From Paenibacillus wynnii (GTDB lineage Bacteria; Bacillota; Bacilli; Paenibacillales; Paenibacillaceae), in the NCBI RefSeq assembly GCF_030812855.1, contig NZ_JAUSTK010000008.1:124001-188000 (forward strand): 64,000 nt of DNA, written 5' to 3'. This document shows positions 52,371 to 62,004 of the stretch, one piece after another; within the stretch, counting starts at the first letter, position 1; each line of letters opens with the position of its first letter. The notes under the pieces were generated by a model. It had not been told where the DNA came from. It made no database searches and worked only from the letters and a program-made list of their open reading frames with translations. Position numbers and translations under genes: made by a program.

Positions 52371-53303
52371 TTGTCAACAAATCAATTAAAATGGCTTAGT
52401 TATACAACTTGTCTTGTCATGTTTCTGGCATTAGTTGGGGGAGTAGTCGTGACAAAGACAGGGTCGGGATTGGAATGCGGAAATGAATGGCCACTTTGTA
52501 ACGGGAAGCTTGTTCCGGCTTATACTTTGGGGTCCTTGATCGAATATACACACCGTTTATTCAGTGGATTGGCAGGTTTGTTATCACTTGCTTCGATGAT
52601 TGCCTTCTGGAGATATGCCCGAAATCGACGTGATTTATTGACCTATGCATTCATGACACTGCTATTTGTAGTAGTCCAAGGAGGTATGGGAGCGCTTGCG
52701 GTTGTGAAATCGCAATCTGCGGCCGTAATGGCGCTACACATGGGCTTTTCTTTAATTGCGTTTGCTTCCTCACTAATGCTTGCCCTCGGGTCCAAAAGAC
52801 GTTATGAAGCTGAAAAAACCGGCGCTACAGTAGATGAAGGTCAGCCCGTTAGCAGGGGCTTCCGCAACTTAACGTGGATTACTGCGTCATATTCTTACAT
52901 AGTTGTCTACATTGGGGCTTATGTGAGTCATACAGATTCCCGTGGGGGCTGCTCGGGTTGGCCTCTATGTAACGGTGAATGGATTCCCGAGTTATCGGGT
53001 GGCGTAGGCATCGTATTTGTACATCGGATTGCAGCAGCGCTTCTATTTATTCTTACAGCTATTCTTGGTCATTTGGCCTTTTGGAAACACAAAGGGAATA
53101 GAGAACTGCAGAATCTGGGGGTATCCGCTGTATTATTATGTCTGTTACAGGTTTTTAGCGGTGCAGCTGTTGTGTTTACGTTATATAACGATCGGCTCTA
53201 CATATTTGCGGCATTAGCCCACATATTACTGATTGCCGGGTTGTTCGGTGTGCTAAGTTACATGAGTGTACGTGTATGGCAGCTGAGTAATCGGAGAGAT
53301 TAA
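52371..53303 (+). CDS. ctaA: Heme A synthase CtaA
   Basis: About 310 aa, eight-span enzyme oxidising heme O to heme A. The two homologous halves are seen as GGVVVTKTGSGLECGNEWPLC with EYTHRLFSGLAGL, and GAYVSHTDSRGGCSGWPLC with FVHRIAAALLF; the paired His residues bind heme. TTG at 52371 (after gcgggtgat) is preferred over an in-frame GTG at 52362. It is followed by a UbiD-family gene after 37 bp. Confidence 0.92.
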   Translation: MSTNQLKWLSYTTCLVMFLALVGGVVVTKTGSGLECGNEWPLCNGKLVPAYTLGSLIEYTHRLFSGLAGLLSLASMIAFWRYARNRRDLLTYAFMTLLFVVVQGGMGALAVVKSQSAAVMALHMGFSLIAFASSLMLALGSKRRYEAEKTGATVDEGQPVSRGFRNLTWITASYSYIVVYIGAYVSHTDSRGGCSGWPLCNGEWIPELSGGVGIVFVHRIAAALLFILTAILGHLAFWKHKGNRELQNLGVSAVLLCLLQVFSGAAVVFTLYNDRLYIFAALAHILLIAGLFGVLSYMSVRVWQLSNRRD

Positions 53304-53340
53304 TTCAGAAGGATAGAGCCGGTTTTGGGGAGGTACAATA

Positions 53341-55056
53341 TTGGGATACGGTAATTTACGTCAATGGATAGAACAATTACGGAAGGATAAGGATCTTGCC
53401 GTCATTGACACACCCGTGGACCCTCATTTGGAGCTTGCAGAGATTCACCGCAGAGTCGTCCAGAATGAAGGGCCAGCCTTGCTGTTTACCCAAGTAAAGG
53501 GAACGCCGTTTCCCATCGTCACGAATTTATTTGGGACGGTCAGAAGGGTAGAAAAGGCATTCGGACCGCGTCCAGAGCAATTGATGAAATCTCTAATGAA
53601 TGCTTGTGAAAATTTGCATCCGCCCACTTTAAGCGGTCTATGGAAAGAGAAAGGCATGCTGTTTGATTTGCTAAAGGTAGGCACCAAAAATGTATCGCAA
53701 GGAGAAGCACCTGTACTGGGTATTTGCCATAATAAGGATCCTTTGAAGGTGCTTCCCCGTATTACTACCTGGCAGGTTGACGCTGGCCCCTTTGTTGAAC
53801 TTCCGCTTGTATACACGGAAAGTATAAATCACTCAAATAATCCTAGTTTGGGAATGTATCGAGTGCGAATACAGGATGATAATACAGCCAATCTTTTTTG
53901 GCATACTCAAACGGGCGGCGGATTCCACCATCATGAAGCCAAACTGCGCGGAGAAGCTCTTCCGGTATCTGTCTTTATTGGCGGTCCTCCGGCGTTGATG
54001 GCTGCAGCTATCGCTCCTGTACCGGAACGGATTCCAGAACTGCTTTTCGCTTCAATGATGTTAGGTGGAAGGCTCCCGTTAGTCAAAGATCCGATGGGTG
54101 GGCACCGTATTCCCGCAGAGGCTGAATTTGCTATCCGAGGTCTGGTTCCGCCCAATGAGGAAGATTATTCCGTAATGCATATTCAACGGACGTGGCATCG
54201 TAAGGATGCCATCTATCCGGCAACGATTTTAAGCAAACCTCGTCAGGAGGACCACTATCTGGGAGATTTTTTACAACGGCTCCTGTCTCCGACGTATCCG
54301 CTGGTGATGCCTTCAATCCGTTCATTATGGACGTATTCGGAACCGGGCTCGCAATCTGTGTCCTCGGCTGTAGTTCATGAAAGTTACTCGCGGGAAGCCC
54401 TTGCGGCGGCATTCCGAATTCTAGGAGAAGGTCAGCTGTCCCGGACACAATTTTTGCTGCTTACAAATGAACCGGTAGAGCTATCTGATTTTCCGAAGCT
54501 ATTGGAGACTGTGCTGGAACGCTTTAACCCAGCGGGCGACCTATTGATTTTCAACCAAACATCTTATGATGAGTATAAAGGTGCGAAAATGAATCCAGGC
54601 AGTAAGGGACTTATGATCGGAGTGGGTAGCCCGATCCGTGACCTTCCGCGTGCTTATGATGAGGGAGTGATTCCGGGCATACATGATGTACGGCCTTATT
54701 GCGGCGGCTGTCTTACTGCTTCAGGGGCATCCTATGAGGAAGACCCAACATTACCCCAGCGTCTGGTAGCCGCTCTTCGTGACAAGGATACATCGTGGCC
54801 GCTAGTCATTCTTGTGGATAATACTGCCGAAACAGTGAAAACACAGGCGTCATTTCTCTGGTCTGTATTCACTCATTTCAATCCTACTACGGATATTTAC
54901 GCGGAGTCAGAGGTGGTCAATCATCATATTGGCTATAAGCTGCCTATTGTGATTGATGCGCGTAAGAAGCCGGGGTATCCAGACGAGATGTTCCCAAGTG
55001 AGGATACTGTCGAGCGGGTCAATCAAAATTGGAAGAACTATTTCCCTACGGCTTAA
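53341..55056 (+). CDS. UbiD-family decarboxylase
   Basis: 571 aa prenylated-FMN-dependent decarboxylase. Typical features are the N-terminal LRQWIEQLRKDKDLAVIDTPVDPHLELAEIHRR, the SLGMYRVRIQDDNTANLFWHTQTGGG stretch and the central GHRIPAEAEFAIRGLV with the catalytic Glu/Arg region. Start TTG at 53341 after ggggagg. Because mqnE is encoded at 60.6 kb, this is a candidate for the naphthoate decarboxylation step of futalosine-dependent menaquinone synthesis; that is an inference, and other aromatic acids are possible substrates. Confidence 0.86.
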   Translation: MGYGNLRQWIEQLRKDKDLAVIDTPVDPHLELAEIHRRVVQNEGPALLFTQVKGTPFPIVTNLFGTVRRVEKAFGPRPEQLMKSLMNACENLHPPTLSGLWKEKGMLFDLLKVGTKNVSQGEAPVLGICHNKDPLKVLPRITTWQVDAGPFVELPLVYTESINHSNNPSLGMYRVRIQDDNTANLFWHTQTGGGFHHHEAKLRGEALPVSVFIGGPPALMAAAIAPVPERIPELLFASMMLGGRLPLVKDPMGGHRIPAEAEFAIRGLVPPNEEDYSVMHIQRTWHRKDAIYPATILSKPRQEDHYLGDFLQRLLSPTYPLVMPSIRSLWTYSEPGSQSVSSAVVHESYSREALAAAFRILGEGQLSRTQFLLLTNEPVELSDFPKLLETVLERFNPAGDLLIFNQTSYDEYKGAKMNPGSKGLMIGVGSPIRDLPRAYDEGVIPGIHDVRPYCGGCLTASGASYEEDPTLPQRLVAALRDKDTSWPLVILVDNTAETVKTQASFLWSVFTHFNPTTDIYAESEVVNHHIGYKLPIVIDARKKPGYPDEMFPSEDTVERVNQNWKNYFPTA

Positions 55057-55079
55057 GAGGTTGTTTGAGGAGGAAATGT

Positions 55080-55799
55080 ATGCTGCGGATTTTACTGGGT
55101 GAGCCTCCCCGCGTAAATAGCGGATTATTAGGTGAGGCTATGGATAATATGTCACAGATGGCAGCACTGCTGCGTAAGGAAATGAAGAGCAATCAGGATC
55201 GGGATCATGTCTACCGCCAGTTGGAGATTTGGACACGGGGGCTGATTTCGTCACTGGATGAACTTGAGCAAAGCTGGTTCGCAGCGTCCTTTTTTCGGAG
55301 GTCTGTGAATACCGAAAATTTGGACGATATGCCTGTGACAGAGCAGGGAGAATACGCACGGTATGTTTATTTTTATAAAAACGGATTTATCCGCGTGTTC
55401 TCGCTGCTGGATAAGCTTGGGATTGTATTGAACACCATGTATGACCTGAAAACCAATAAAGTAAAACCTCATTTTTCCTATTTTACAGTACTGCGCCAAT
55501 TCCATATAACTAATGAGTATGTGAGTTTAATTGCGAAATTAGATAGAATAAAAGATGCTTACCATGTTCCGTTGCAGAACCTTAGAAAACGCCGGAATTC
55601 GGAAATTCATTATATGAATTCTGAGATGGAGGATGATCTATGGCAGCGCCACAAAGGATTGAACGACAAGGTGAAGCTTGAGGATTTGGATGCACATCTG
55701 GAGGACTTGAGGCAAGGACTTAACATGGTTTGCAAATCGCTTACAGCCGCATACCAATACAGTCTTGAGCAGTGGCGCAAGGATGTCAGTCGTCACTGA
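55080..55799 (+). CDS. HEPN-like protein of the Cthe_2314 type
   Basis: 239 aa all-helical protein. The segment NLRKRRNSEIHYMN contains R-x4-H (R172 to H177), the catalytic-type motif of HEPN domains, and the overall layout resembles the Cthe_2314-like HEPN family found in Paenibacillus and clostridia. The ATG at 55080 lies 6 nt after gaggagg, so the frame extension back into ubiD is rejected. It follows ubiD by 23 bp. HEPN proteins are often RNases or toxins; whether this one cleaves RNA is unknown. Confidence 0.68.
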   Translation: MLRILLGEPPRVNSGLLGEAMDNMSQMAALLRKEMKSNQDRDHVYRQLEIWTRGLISSLDELEQSWFAASFFRRSVNTENLDDMPVTEQGEYARYVYFYKNGFIRVFSLLDKLGIVLNTMYDLKTNKVKPHFSYFTVLRQFHITNEYVSLIAKLDRIKDAYHVPLQNLRKRRNSEIHYMNSEMEDDLWQRHKGLNDKVKLEDLDAHLEDLRQGLNMVCKSLTAAYQYSLEQWRKDVSRH

Positions 55800-55901
55800 A
55801 ATCAAGCAATGAAATATTTCCAAAGATTTTCTTTGACAAAAAACTTGATAATATTCTATACTTACTTGCATTACAGTAATCACTCAACTAAATACTTATA
55901 T

Positions 55902-56107
55902 CTTATCGAGAGCGGCGGAGGGATAGGCCCGATGAAGCCCGGCAACCGATTTATACTAAGTGTTCTTTTGGACACGGAATGTGAATGTCATGGTGCTAAT
56001 TCCTACAATGCCGCATGAATGTAGCGGCCTTTGGCAGATGAGACGGCATTGTAAATACGCGCACAGGGCCTCTTATGATCTGCAAAGGATCAGTAAGAGG
56101 TTTTTTT
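55902..56107 (+). promoter_or_regulatory. SAM-I (S-box) riboswitch and terminator for metNIQ
   Basis: Aptamer 55902-56042. It starts cttatcgagagcggcggagg, continues ggataggcccgatgaagccc, ggcaacc and ggtgctaattcctac, and closes P1 with gatgag. The expression platform is an intrinsic terminator (cctcttatgatc / ggatcagtaagagg then T7, 56069-56107). SAM binding should stabilise the terminator and shut off methionine import. Confidence 0.95.
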
Positions 56108-56145
56108 GTATGTAAATAATCATTTATATAAGGAGGGACGGCAAA

Positions 56146-57162
56146 ATGATAGAGCTTAAAGGTTTAACTAAGGTATACGGAAAAGGCAAGAAGGCAGCTA
56201 CCGCACTCTCACAACTGAACTTATCTATTAAAAAAGGCGAGATATTTGGAGTCATCGGCCACTCCGGCGCCGGCAAAAGCACATTGATTCGCTGCATAAA
56301 TTTGTTGGAACGTCCTACAAAAGGCGAGGTCTGGGTAGATGGCATTGACCTCACAAAGCTTACCCAAGGACAGCTGCAGCAGAAGCGGCGTAAGATCGGG
56401 ATGATTTTTCAGCATTTCAATCTGCTATCCTCGGCAACGGTTTTTGATAATATCGCATTCCCGCTCCGTCTCACAGGGGCATCCCAAGAGTCCATTCAGA
56501 GCAAGGTTAGAGAACTGCTTAAGCTTGTGGGACTTGAGGATCACTGGAATAAGTATCCGGCACAGCTATCAGGGGGACAGAAGCAACGGGTAGGTGTTGC
56601 CCGGGCATTAGCCAGCGATCCTGATGTGCTGCTGTGTGATGAAGCGACTTCGGCGCTTGATCCGCAGACAACCGATTCCATCCTGAGACTTTTGCTGGAT
56701 ATTAATCAACGGTTCAATCTAACCATTGTTCTGATTACTCACGAAATGCATGTGATCCAGAGTATTTGCGACCGTGTTGCTGTCATACATGGCGGAGGGA
56801 TCGTGGAGCAGGGGGATGTGACTGAGGTTTTCCTGAAGCCTAAGCATGAGATCACAAGAGAATTCATTCGCAGTGAGACACAAAATGACGGACCGCTGCG
56901 GGCTGCCATTAATGCACCTCACCCGGAGTCGTCTAAAGCAGTGAAGATTACCTTCCTGGGTCAAAAAACGTATGAATCCACTCTTTCTAACGTTGTGAAG
57001 GAGACCGGTGTTATTTTCGCAATATTACAAGGTACAATCTCTACCATAAAAGATGTACCTTACGGTCAACTGATCGTTCGTTTTGAGGGTCCTTCTGAAG
57101 CCATCCAAGAGACGATTAGCAAATTACTGGCCGAGGGCCTTGATGTGGAGGTGATGGATTGA
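56146..57162 (+). CDS. metN: Methionine ABC importer, ATP-binding protein
   Basis: 338 aa. Walker A GHSGAGKST, signature LSGGQKQRVGVARAL, Walker B VLLCDEATSALDP and the C-terminal NIL regulatory domain (about 260-338, VKITFLGQKTYESTLSNVVKETGV), which senses methionine. ATG after aaggaggg. First gene of metNIQ, downstream of the SAM-I riboswitch. Confidence 0.95.
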   Translation: MIELKGLTKVYGKGKKAATALSQLNLSIKKGEIFGVIGHSGAGKSTLIRCINLLERPTKGEVWVDGIDLTKLTQGQLQQKRRKIGMIFQHFNLLSSATVFDNIAFPLRLTGASQESIQSKVRELLKLVGLEDHWNKYPAQLSGGQKQRVGVARALASDPDVLLCDEATSALDPQTTDSILRLLLDINQRFNLTIVLITHEMHVIQSICDRVAVIHGGGIVEQGDVTEVFLKPKHEITREFIRSETQNDGPLRAAINAPHPESSKAVKITFLGQKTYESTLSNVVKETGVIFAILQGTISTIKDVPYGQLIVRFEGPSEAIQETISKLLAEGLDVEVMD

Positions 57163-57830
57163 TGGCAAGCCTGAATTTTTCCACTGTAAACTGGGATGAA
57201 ATGCTCCAAGCTACCTTTGATACCTTGAAAATGCTAGGGAGTTCCGCAATCTTCACAATTATTCTTGGTTTACCACTCGGAATTGTGCTATATTTATGGG
57301 GACGATCCTCACAGCCCGTTGTAGGGGTCATTTATTCAGTCTTATCGTTCCTTGTGAACATCCTGCGTTCCGTTCCTTTTATTATCTTAATGGTCGCATT
57401 AATCCCTTTTACGAAATCCATCGTAGGTACTTCCATCGGAGTATTGGGCACGATTCCACCGCTTGTTGTGGGCGCTGCACCTTTCTTTGCCCGCCTTGTG
57501 GAGACAGCCCTTCGGGAAGTAGACAGAGGAGTCATAGAAGCCGCTCAGGGAATGGGTGCATCCACAACGCAAATCGTTACACGGGTTCTTTTGCCAGAAG
57601 CTCGTCCAGGCCTATTATCAGGAGTTACTATTACAGTGGTAACTTTGGTGGCATATACGGCAATGTCCGGTATGGTCGGGGGTGGCGGCCTAGGTGACTT
57701 GGCAATTCGTTATGGTTACTACCGTTACGAGAAGGAAGTTATGATTATCTCTGTAGCGCTTATGGTTCTGCTGGTGCAATTGCTGCAAATGGCTGGGGAC
57801 CGATTGGTGAAGCATTTCTCAAGGAAATAA
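57162..57830 (+). CDS. metI: Methionine ABC importer, permease
   Basis: 222 aa with five to six spans and the EAA loop EVDRGVIEAAQGMGASTTQIVTRVLLPEA. The ATG at 57162 overlaps the last base of the metN stop (TGATG) and lies 8 nt after ggaggtg. Partner of MetN and MetQ for D/L-methionine uptake. Confidence 0.94.
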   Translation: MASLNFSTVNWDEMLQATFDTLKMLGSSAIFTIILGLPLGIVLYLWGRSSQPVVGVIYSVLSFLVNILRSVPFIILMVALIPFTKSIVGTSIGVLGTIPPLVVGAAPFFARLVETALREVDRGVIEAAQGMGASTTQIVTRVLLPEARPGLLSGVTITVVTLVAYTAMSGMVGGGGLGDLAIRYGYYRYEKEVMIISVALMVLLVQLLQMAGDRLVKHFSRK

Positions 57831-57891
57831 GGTACATCCACATAGATATCCTTATTCACAAAAAACCATACTGTTTGAGGGGGATTTACAA

Positions 57892-58755
57892 ATGAAAAAA
57901 CTATTGCTGACTTTTTTTAGCCTGACACTGATCGTGGTATTGGCGGCTTGCGGTAATAACAATGCTAATAATGCTGCCAACTCGGCTGCAACCAATGCTC
58001 CTACGGCTGATGCTACAACTGAACCTGCTGCGGAACCCGTTACCTTGGTAGTTGGAGCTTCTCCAGTACCGCATGCTGAAATATTGAAGGCTATTGCACC
58101 TTTGCTTGAAGCTCAAGGCATCAAGCTTGAAATTAAAGAGTTCACGGATTATGTACAACCTAACGTACAACTAGCTGAGAAGCAACTGGATGCCAACTTC
58201 TTCCAACACCAACCTTACCTTGACGACCAAAACAAGAACAATGGCACGGATCTGGTATCCGTAGCTAGCGTACACGTTGAGCCATTTGGTGCTTATTCCA
58301 AAAAAATCAAATCCATTGATGAACTGGCTGACGGTGCAAAGGTAGCTATTCCTAACGATGCTACTAACGGTGGACGCGCATTGATTCTTCTTGCTAAAAA
58401 TGGTCTGATTACTTTGAAGGACGATACGAACATCACTTCAACAAAAGCTGATATTACAGAAAATAAGAAAAACCTTGAAATTATTGAATTGGATGCAGCA
58501 ATGCTTCCACGCCAATTGGATGAAGTTGATCTGGCTCTAATCAATACTAACTTTGCACTTGAGGCTAAACTGGTTCCTACCAAAGATGCCCTGTTCATCG
58601 AAGGCGGAGATTCACCATATGCTAACATCTTGGTGACACGCCCAGACAATAAAGATTCCGATGCGATCAAGAAATTGGTTGCTGCATTGACTTCTCCGGA
58701 AGCTAAGAAATTTATTGAAGAGAAGTATGAAGGTGCTATTATTCCAGCATTTTAA
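57892..58755 (+). CDS. metQ: Methionine-binding lipoprotein
   Basis: 287 aa NlpA/MetQ-family lipoprotein. Lipobox LAACG (Cys20), a short Asn/Ala/Thr linker, then the ligand-binding domain with GASPVPHAEILKAIAPLL, LAEKQLDANFFQHQPYL and IPNDATNGGRALILL. ATG after gaggggg. Last gene of the operon; terminator follows. Confidence 0.94.
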   Translation: MKKLLLTFFSLTLIVVLAACGNNNANNAANSAATNAPTADATTEPAAEPVTLVVGASPVPHAEILKAIAPLLEAQGIKLEIKEFTDYVQPNVQLAEKQLDANFFQHQPYLDDQNKNNGTDLVSVASVHVEPFGAYSKKIKSIDELADGAKVAIPNDATNGGRALILLAKNGLITLKDDTNITSTKADITENKKNLEIIELDAAMLPRQLDEVDLALINTNFALEAKLVPTKDALFIEGGDSPYANILVTRPDNKDSDAIKKLVAALTSPEAKKFIEEKYEGAIIPAF

Positions 58756-58792
58756 TCTTACTTGTAATAAAAAATAAATTCAGTATATTCGT

Positions 58793-58835
58793 AAAACGGC
58801 AAGTCTCCAGGTTAGCGGGGACTTGCCGTTTTTTG
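58793..58835 (+). terminator. Intrinsic terminator of metNIQ
   Basis: Stem aaaacggcaagtctcc/ggggacttgccgtttt and T run. Confidence 0.88.
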
Positions 58836-58895
58836 ATATTACACATAATATCCTCTATAATGGCTTATAGTTATTTGGCTGCTGAGAACAAAAAA

Positions 58896-58929
58896 ATCCC
58901 GGCCTTCTGAAAACAGAAGAACCGGGATG
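58896..58929 (-). terminator. Intrinsic terminator of the nfu gene
   Basis: Stem atcccggccttctg/cagaagaaccgggat; on the minus strand it is followed by a T run (complement of 58890-58896). Confidence 0.82.
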
Positions 58930-58945
58930 GTTTATATGGGCGGGA

Positions 58946-59194
58946 TTAGAATACTTGAACAACTTCTTCTACGCCTTCTACTTCTTCAACAAGGGCGCGT
59001 TCAATCCCGGCTTTTAACGTAATTGTGGAGCTTGGGCAGCTACCGCAGGCACCCATCAATTTCAACTTAACGATGCCGTCTTCCACATCGATCAGTTCGA
59101 CGTCTCCACCATCGCGTTGCAGGAAGGGACGAAGCTTATCGAGTACTTCCAGCACTTCATCATACATGGTGGTGCTTTGTGTATTCTCACTCAT
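58946..59194 (-). CDS. NifU-type Fe-S scaffold (Nfu, YutI-like)
   Basis: 82 aa consisting only of the Nfu C-terminal domain: [36 protein letters not shown], with the Fe-S-binding CxxC at C50/C53. It carries or stores 4Fe-4S clusters for delivery to target proteins. Divergent from yuzB, as in Bacillus where yutI and yuzB are near each other. Confidence 0.92.
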   Translation of the reverse strand: MSENTQSTTMYDEVLEVLDKLRPFLQRDGGDVELIDVEDGIVKLKLMGACGSCPSSTITLKAGIERALVEEVEGVEEVVQVF

Positions 59195-59276
59195 TTCTCA
59201 ATCACTCCTTTCGTAAGTTCATTATAGTACAAAAAGTTAAAAAATAAAATGGTTTGGACAGAATAGGGAGATCAAC

Positions 59277-59531
59277 ATGAGACCAATTATTGAATTTTGT
59301 GCCAGTAACCTAGGGAACGGCACAGATAAGTTAATGCATAAGCTTGAGCAAAATCCGGATTACGATGTTATTGAATATGGCTGCCTTAATAATTGCGGTC
59401 AATGTTACTTGTCGCCGTTCGCCATGCTCAATGGTGAAATTATTGAAGCCGACTCCCCTGAAGAGCTGGAAGAAGCCATCAACACCAAGATTAAGGAACT
59501 GGAAGCCTGGGACAACCTTGATCTCGATTGA
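59277..59531 (+). CDS. yuzB: YuzB-family protein
   Basis: 84 aa UPF0349 protein. MRPIIEFCASNLGNGTDKLMHKLE and YGCLNNCGQCYLSPFAMLNGE are diagnostic, with Cys residues that could bind metal or an Fe-S cluster. Function unknown. ATG after atagggag. Convergent with the yutJ-like gene, with a gap of only about 10 bp. Confidence 0.9.
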   Translation: MRPIIEFCASNLGNGTDKLMHKLEQNPDYDVIEYGCLNNCGQCYLSPFAMLNGEIIEADSPEELEEAINTKIKELEAWDNLDLD

Positions 59532-59541
59532 AGTCTATATT

Positions 59542-60603
59542 TTATCCAAAGTGGCGTTTGGACATCCATAACACACCGCTTTTTAGAATACGCGGAACTC
59601 GTCCCATTACGGAACGCTGACCCATTTGCCCGAAGCCAGAGTTCTTACCCAATGAGCCTAGGGTTCCTTTTAAGCGGATCGGGTGCAACTTGGGTGTCTC
59701 ATTACGCCACAGAGCTCGTATTACTTGTGCAACCTGCTCACCCTGTGCCCCAGCGGCTTGTGCGCTGGGGGCAAACGGCAGGCTGGCACAATCTCCAATC
59801 ACATAAACCTCCGGATAATCAGGCACCTGATAATATTCGCCCAGAATAATTCGTCCACCGCGATCTTTGGCAAGTTCAAGCTTTTGAACAACCTGAACAG
59901 GCTGAATGCCTGCGGTCCACACGGTAATGTCAGAAGCAATCGCCTGCTTGCCATTATAGATAGCATCTTTCTCTACATGAGAAACAGAAATTCCCCCGAG
60001 GGTTTCCACCTGATGTTCGCTGAACCATTCCTCAACGTATTGCGAGAGCTTTGCCGGGAAAGAAGATAAGACACGTTCTCCACGGTCCAAGATAGAGATA
60101 TTCAGGTCAGGACGGCTTTCACGCAGCTCTGCAGCCAGTTCTACACCGCTTAACCCTCCTCCTACAATATTAACCGTACCATAGGGTCTGACGTCGTTCA
60201 GACGACGGTACGTTTCCCTAGTACCGGAGAACGTCTGAATACTACAGGTATATTGATCTGCGCCAGGAATGTTATGGTAATTATCCGTACATCCCAAAGC
60301 AATGGCCAGAATATCATAAGATATCGGCTCACCGGTCTCCAGAAAAACCAGCCTGCTCTCCAAATCAATAGATCCTACTTCGCCATAACGGACAGTAAGA
60401 CGGGGATGTGCCGGAAACTGGATACGGAGGTGGCAGTCCGTTACGGTTCCTGCGGCCAGAGCATAATATTCTGTTTTTATTCCCTGATAGGGCATTCGAT
60501 CCACTAAGACAATTTCCACGTCATGGGGGAGATGGTGATCTATTAATTCTTGGATGAGGGCTAGGCCGCCGTAACCGCCGCCGAGGACGAGCAATGTTCT
60601 CAT
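59542..60603 (-). CDS. FAD-dependent NAD(P)H dehydrogenase-like protein (YutJ type)
   Basis: 353 aa flavoprotein of the NDH-2-like group. The FAD-binding GGGYGG is at 8-13 (VLGGGYGGLALI), a second dinucleotide site is NIVGGGLSGVELAAEL, and the FAD-contacting YVIGDCASLP is near 270. Neighbourhood with yuzB and nfu matches YutJ of B. subtilis. Probably membrane-associated, passing electrons to quinone, but this is inferred. Confidence 0.88.
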   Translation of the reverse strand: MRTLLVLGGGYGGLALIQELIDHHLPHDVEIVLVDRMPYQGIKTEYYALAAGTVTDCHLRIQFPAHPRLTVRYGEVGSIDLESRLVFLETGEPISYDILAIALGCTDNYHNIPGADQYTCSIQTFSGTRETYRRLNDVRPYGTVNIVGGGLSGVELAAELRESRPDLNISILDRGERVLSSFPAKLSQYVEEWFSEHQVETLGGISVSHVEKDAIYNGKQAIASDITVWTAGIQPVQVVQKLELAKDRGGRIILGEYYQVPDYPEVYVIGDCASLPFAPSAQAAGAQGEQVAQVIRALWRNETPKLHPIRLKGTLGSLGKNSGFGQMGQRSVMGRVPRILKSGVLWMSKRHFG

Positions 60604-60641
60604 CTTACCGATCTTCCTTTCGAATATGGCATTACAGTCGA

Positions 60642-61748
60642 TTATTCGTATACTTTAATTTCGTTATAGAAGGTATCACGTTCTACGGGAATCCGCCCCG
60701 CCCCCTTCACCAGCCAGATCAGTTCATCGCGGGTGAGGCCTTCCGGTGTTAATGCACCGGCTGCATGGCTAATACGTTCCTTTAGAATCGTGCCGTGTAC
60801 GTCAGACGCACCAAAGCTGAGAGCAACCTGAGTAAGCTGTGCTCCGATATTAATGAAGTAAGCTTTAATATGGTCGAAATTGTCTAACATTAAACGGCTG
60901 ACCGCAATCGTTTTGAGATCCTCATAAGCGGAGTTACGGCGCATAATGCCGGCATTTTTATTCTTAGGCTGCATAGACAAAGGGATAAATACCATGAAAC
61001 CATTGGTTTCATCCTGCAAATCACGAATTTGAAGCATATGCTTAATACGGTCTTCTCTGGATTCAATGGAGCCGTAGAGCATTGTCGTATGTGTTCTCAT
61101 CCCCAGATTATGCGCTGTCCGGTGGACCTCAAGATATTCTTCAACGTTTGCTTTATCGACGCGCATTTTTTGACGATATTGGTCGGACAGAATTTCTGCA
61201 CCGCCGCCTGTAAGAGTCTTTAACCCTGCTGCACGCAGCTGTTCGAGTACTTCGCGAATATTCAGCCCGCTGATCCGGGTGAAAAAGTCGATTTCTGCCG
61301 CGGTGTAAGCTTTTAAAGTTACGTCGGGGAAACGTTCACTTAATGCTTTGAGCGAATCAACATAGTATTGGAAGGGAACCTTATCGTTATGGCCTCCAAC
61401 AATATGAAACTCGCGCACACCGGGATGAATATGCTGTTCGACATATTGCACCATTTCCTGACCTGAAAGCGTATATGCGCCTTCTTCACCGTCATCCTTG
61501 CGGAAATTGCAGAATGCGCAGTGAGATTCACACACATTCGTGAAATACAAACTCATGTTTTCGATAAAATATACTTTATTCCCGTTCTTTCGAAGATTGA
61601 CCTCATTAGCCAGCTGGCCAATCGTCAACAGGTCATTACTCTCATATAAATAAACGCCATCTTCTAAATTTAATCTTTTGCCACTGCGGACTTTCTCAAT
61701 AATGGCTGCCATCTTGGCATCTGTCTGGGGTGTTATTAGAGTAGACAT
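60642..61748 (-). CDS. mqnE: Aminodeoxyfutalosine synthase MqnE
   Basis: 368 aa radical SAM enzyme of the MqnE/MqnC/CofH group. The cluster motif is CESHCAFCNFRKDDGEEGAYTLS; the FRKD-GEEGAYT continuation is typical of MqnE. MqnE joins 3-enolpyruvylbenzoate and SAM to make aminodeoxyfutalosine in the alternative menaquinone pathway. The ATG at 61748 follows aggagg at 6 nt, so the frame start at 61778 is rejected. The other mqn genes are not in the window, apart from a candidate UbiD decarboxylase. Confidence 0.88.
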   Translation of the reverse strand: MSTLITPQTDAKMAAIIEKVRSGKRLNLEDGVYLYESNDLLTIGQLANEVNLRKNGNKVYFIENMSLYFTNVCESHCAFCNFRKDDGEEGAYTLSGQEMVQYVEQHIHPGVREFHIVGGHNDKVPFQYYVDSLKALSERFPDVTLKAYTAAEIDFFTRISGLNIREVLEQLRAAGLKTLTGGGAEILSDQYRQKMRVDKANVEEYLEVHRTAHNLGMRTHTTMLYGSIESREDRIKHMLQIRDLQDETNGFMVFIPLSMQPKNKNAGIMRRNSAYEDLKTIAVSRLMLDNFDHIKAYFINIGAQLTQVALSFGASDVHGTILKERISHAAGALTPEGLTRDELIWLVKGAGRIPVERDTFYNEIKVYE

Positions 61749-62004
61749 ATGATTCCTCCTGAAAGTATTACGTGACAAAATTCCGAATTTTTACGCCTTG
61801 TCGCTTTCCCTATTATAAACCTCTCTCAGAAGGTGAGCAACAGCGCAGACCACACAACAATTGGGAGCCAACCTCTTAAGAGGCAGTTGTGACTTGAGGG
61901 AAGGGGAAGAGTGGAGTATACTGAATTTAATATATATAATAACTTTTGACCGGAAGGTCATTGGATAAGCATGTGATCGCTACACTTTTAAGGAGGATAA
62001 GACT

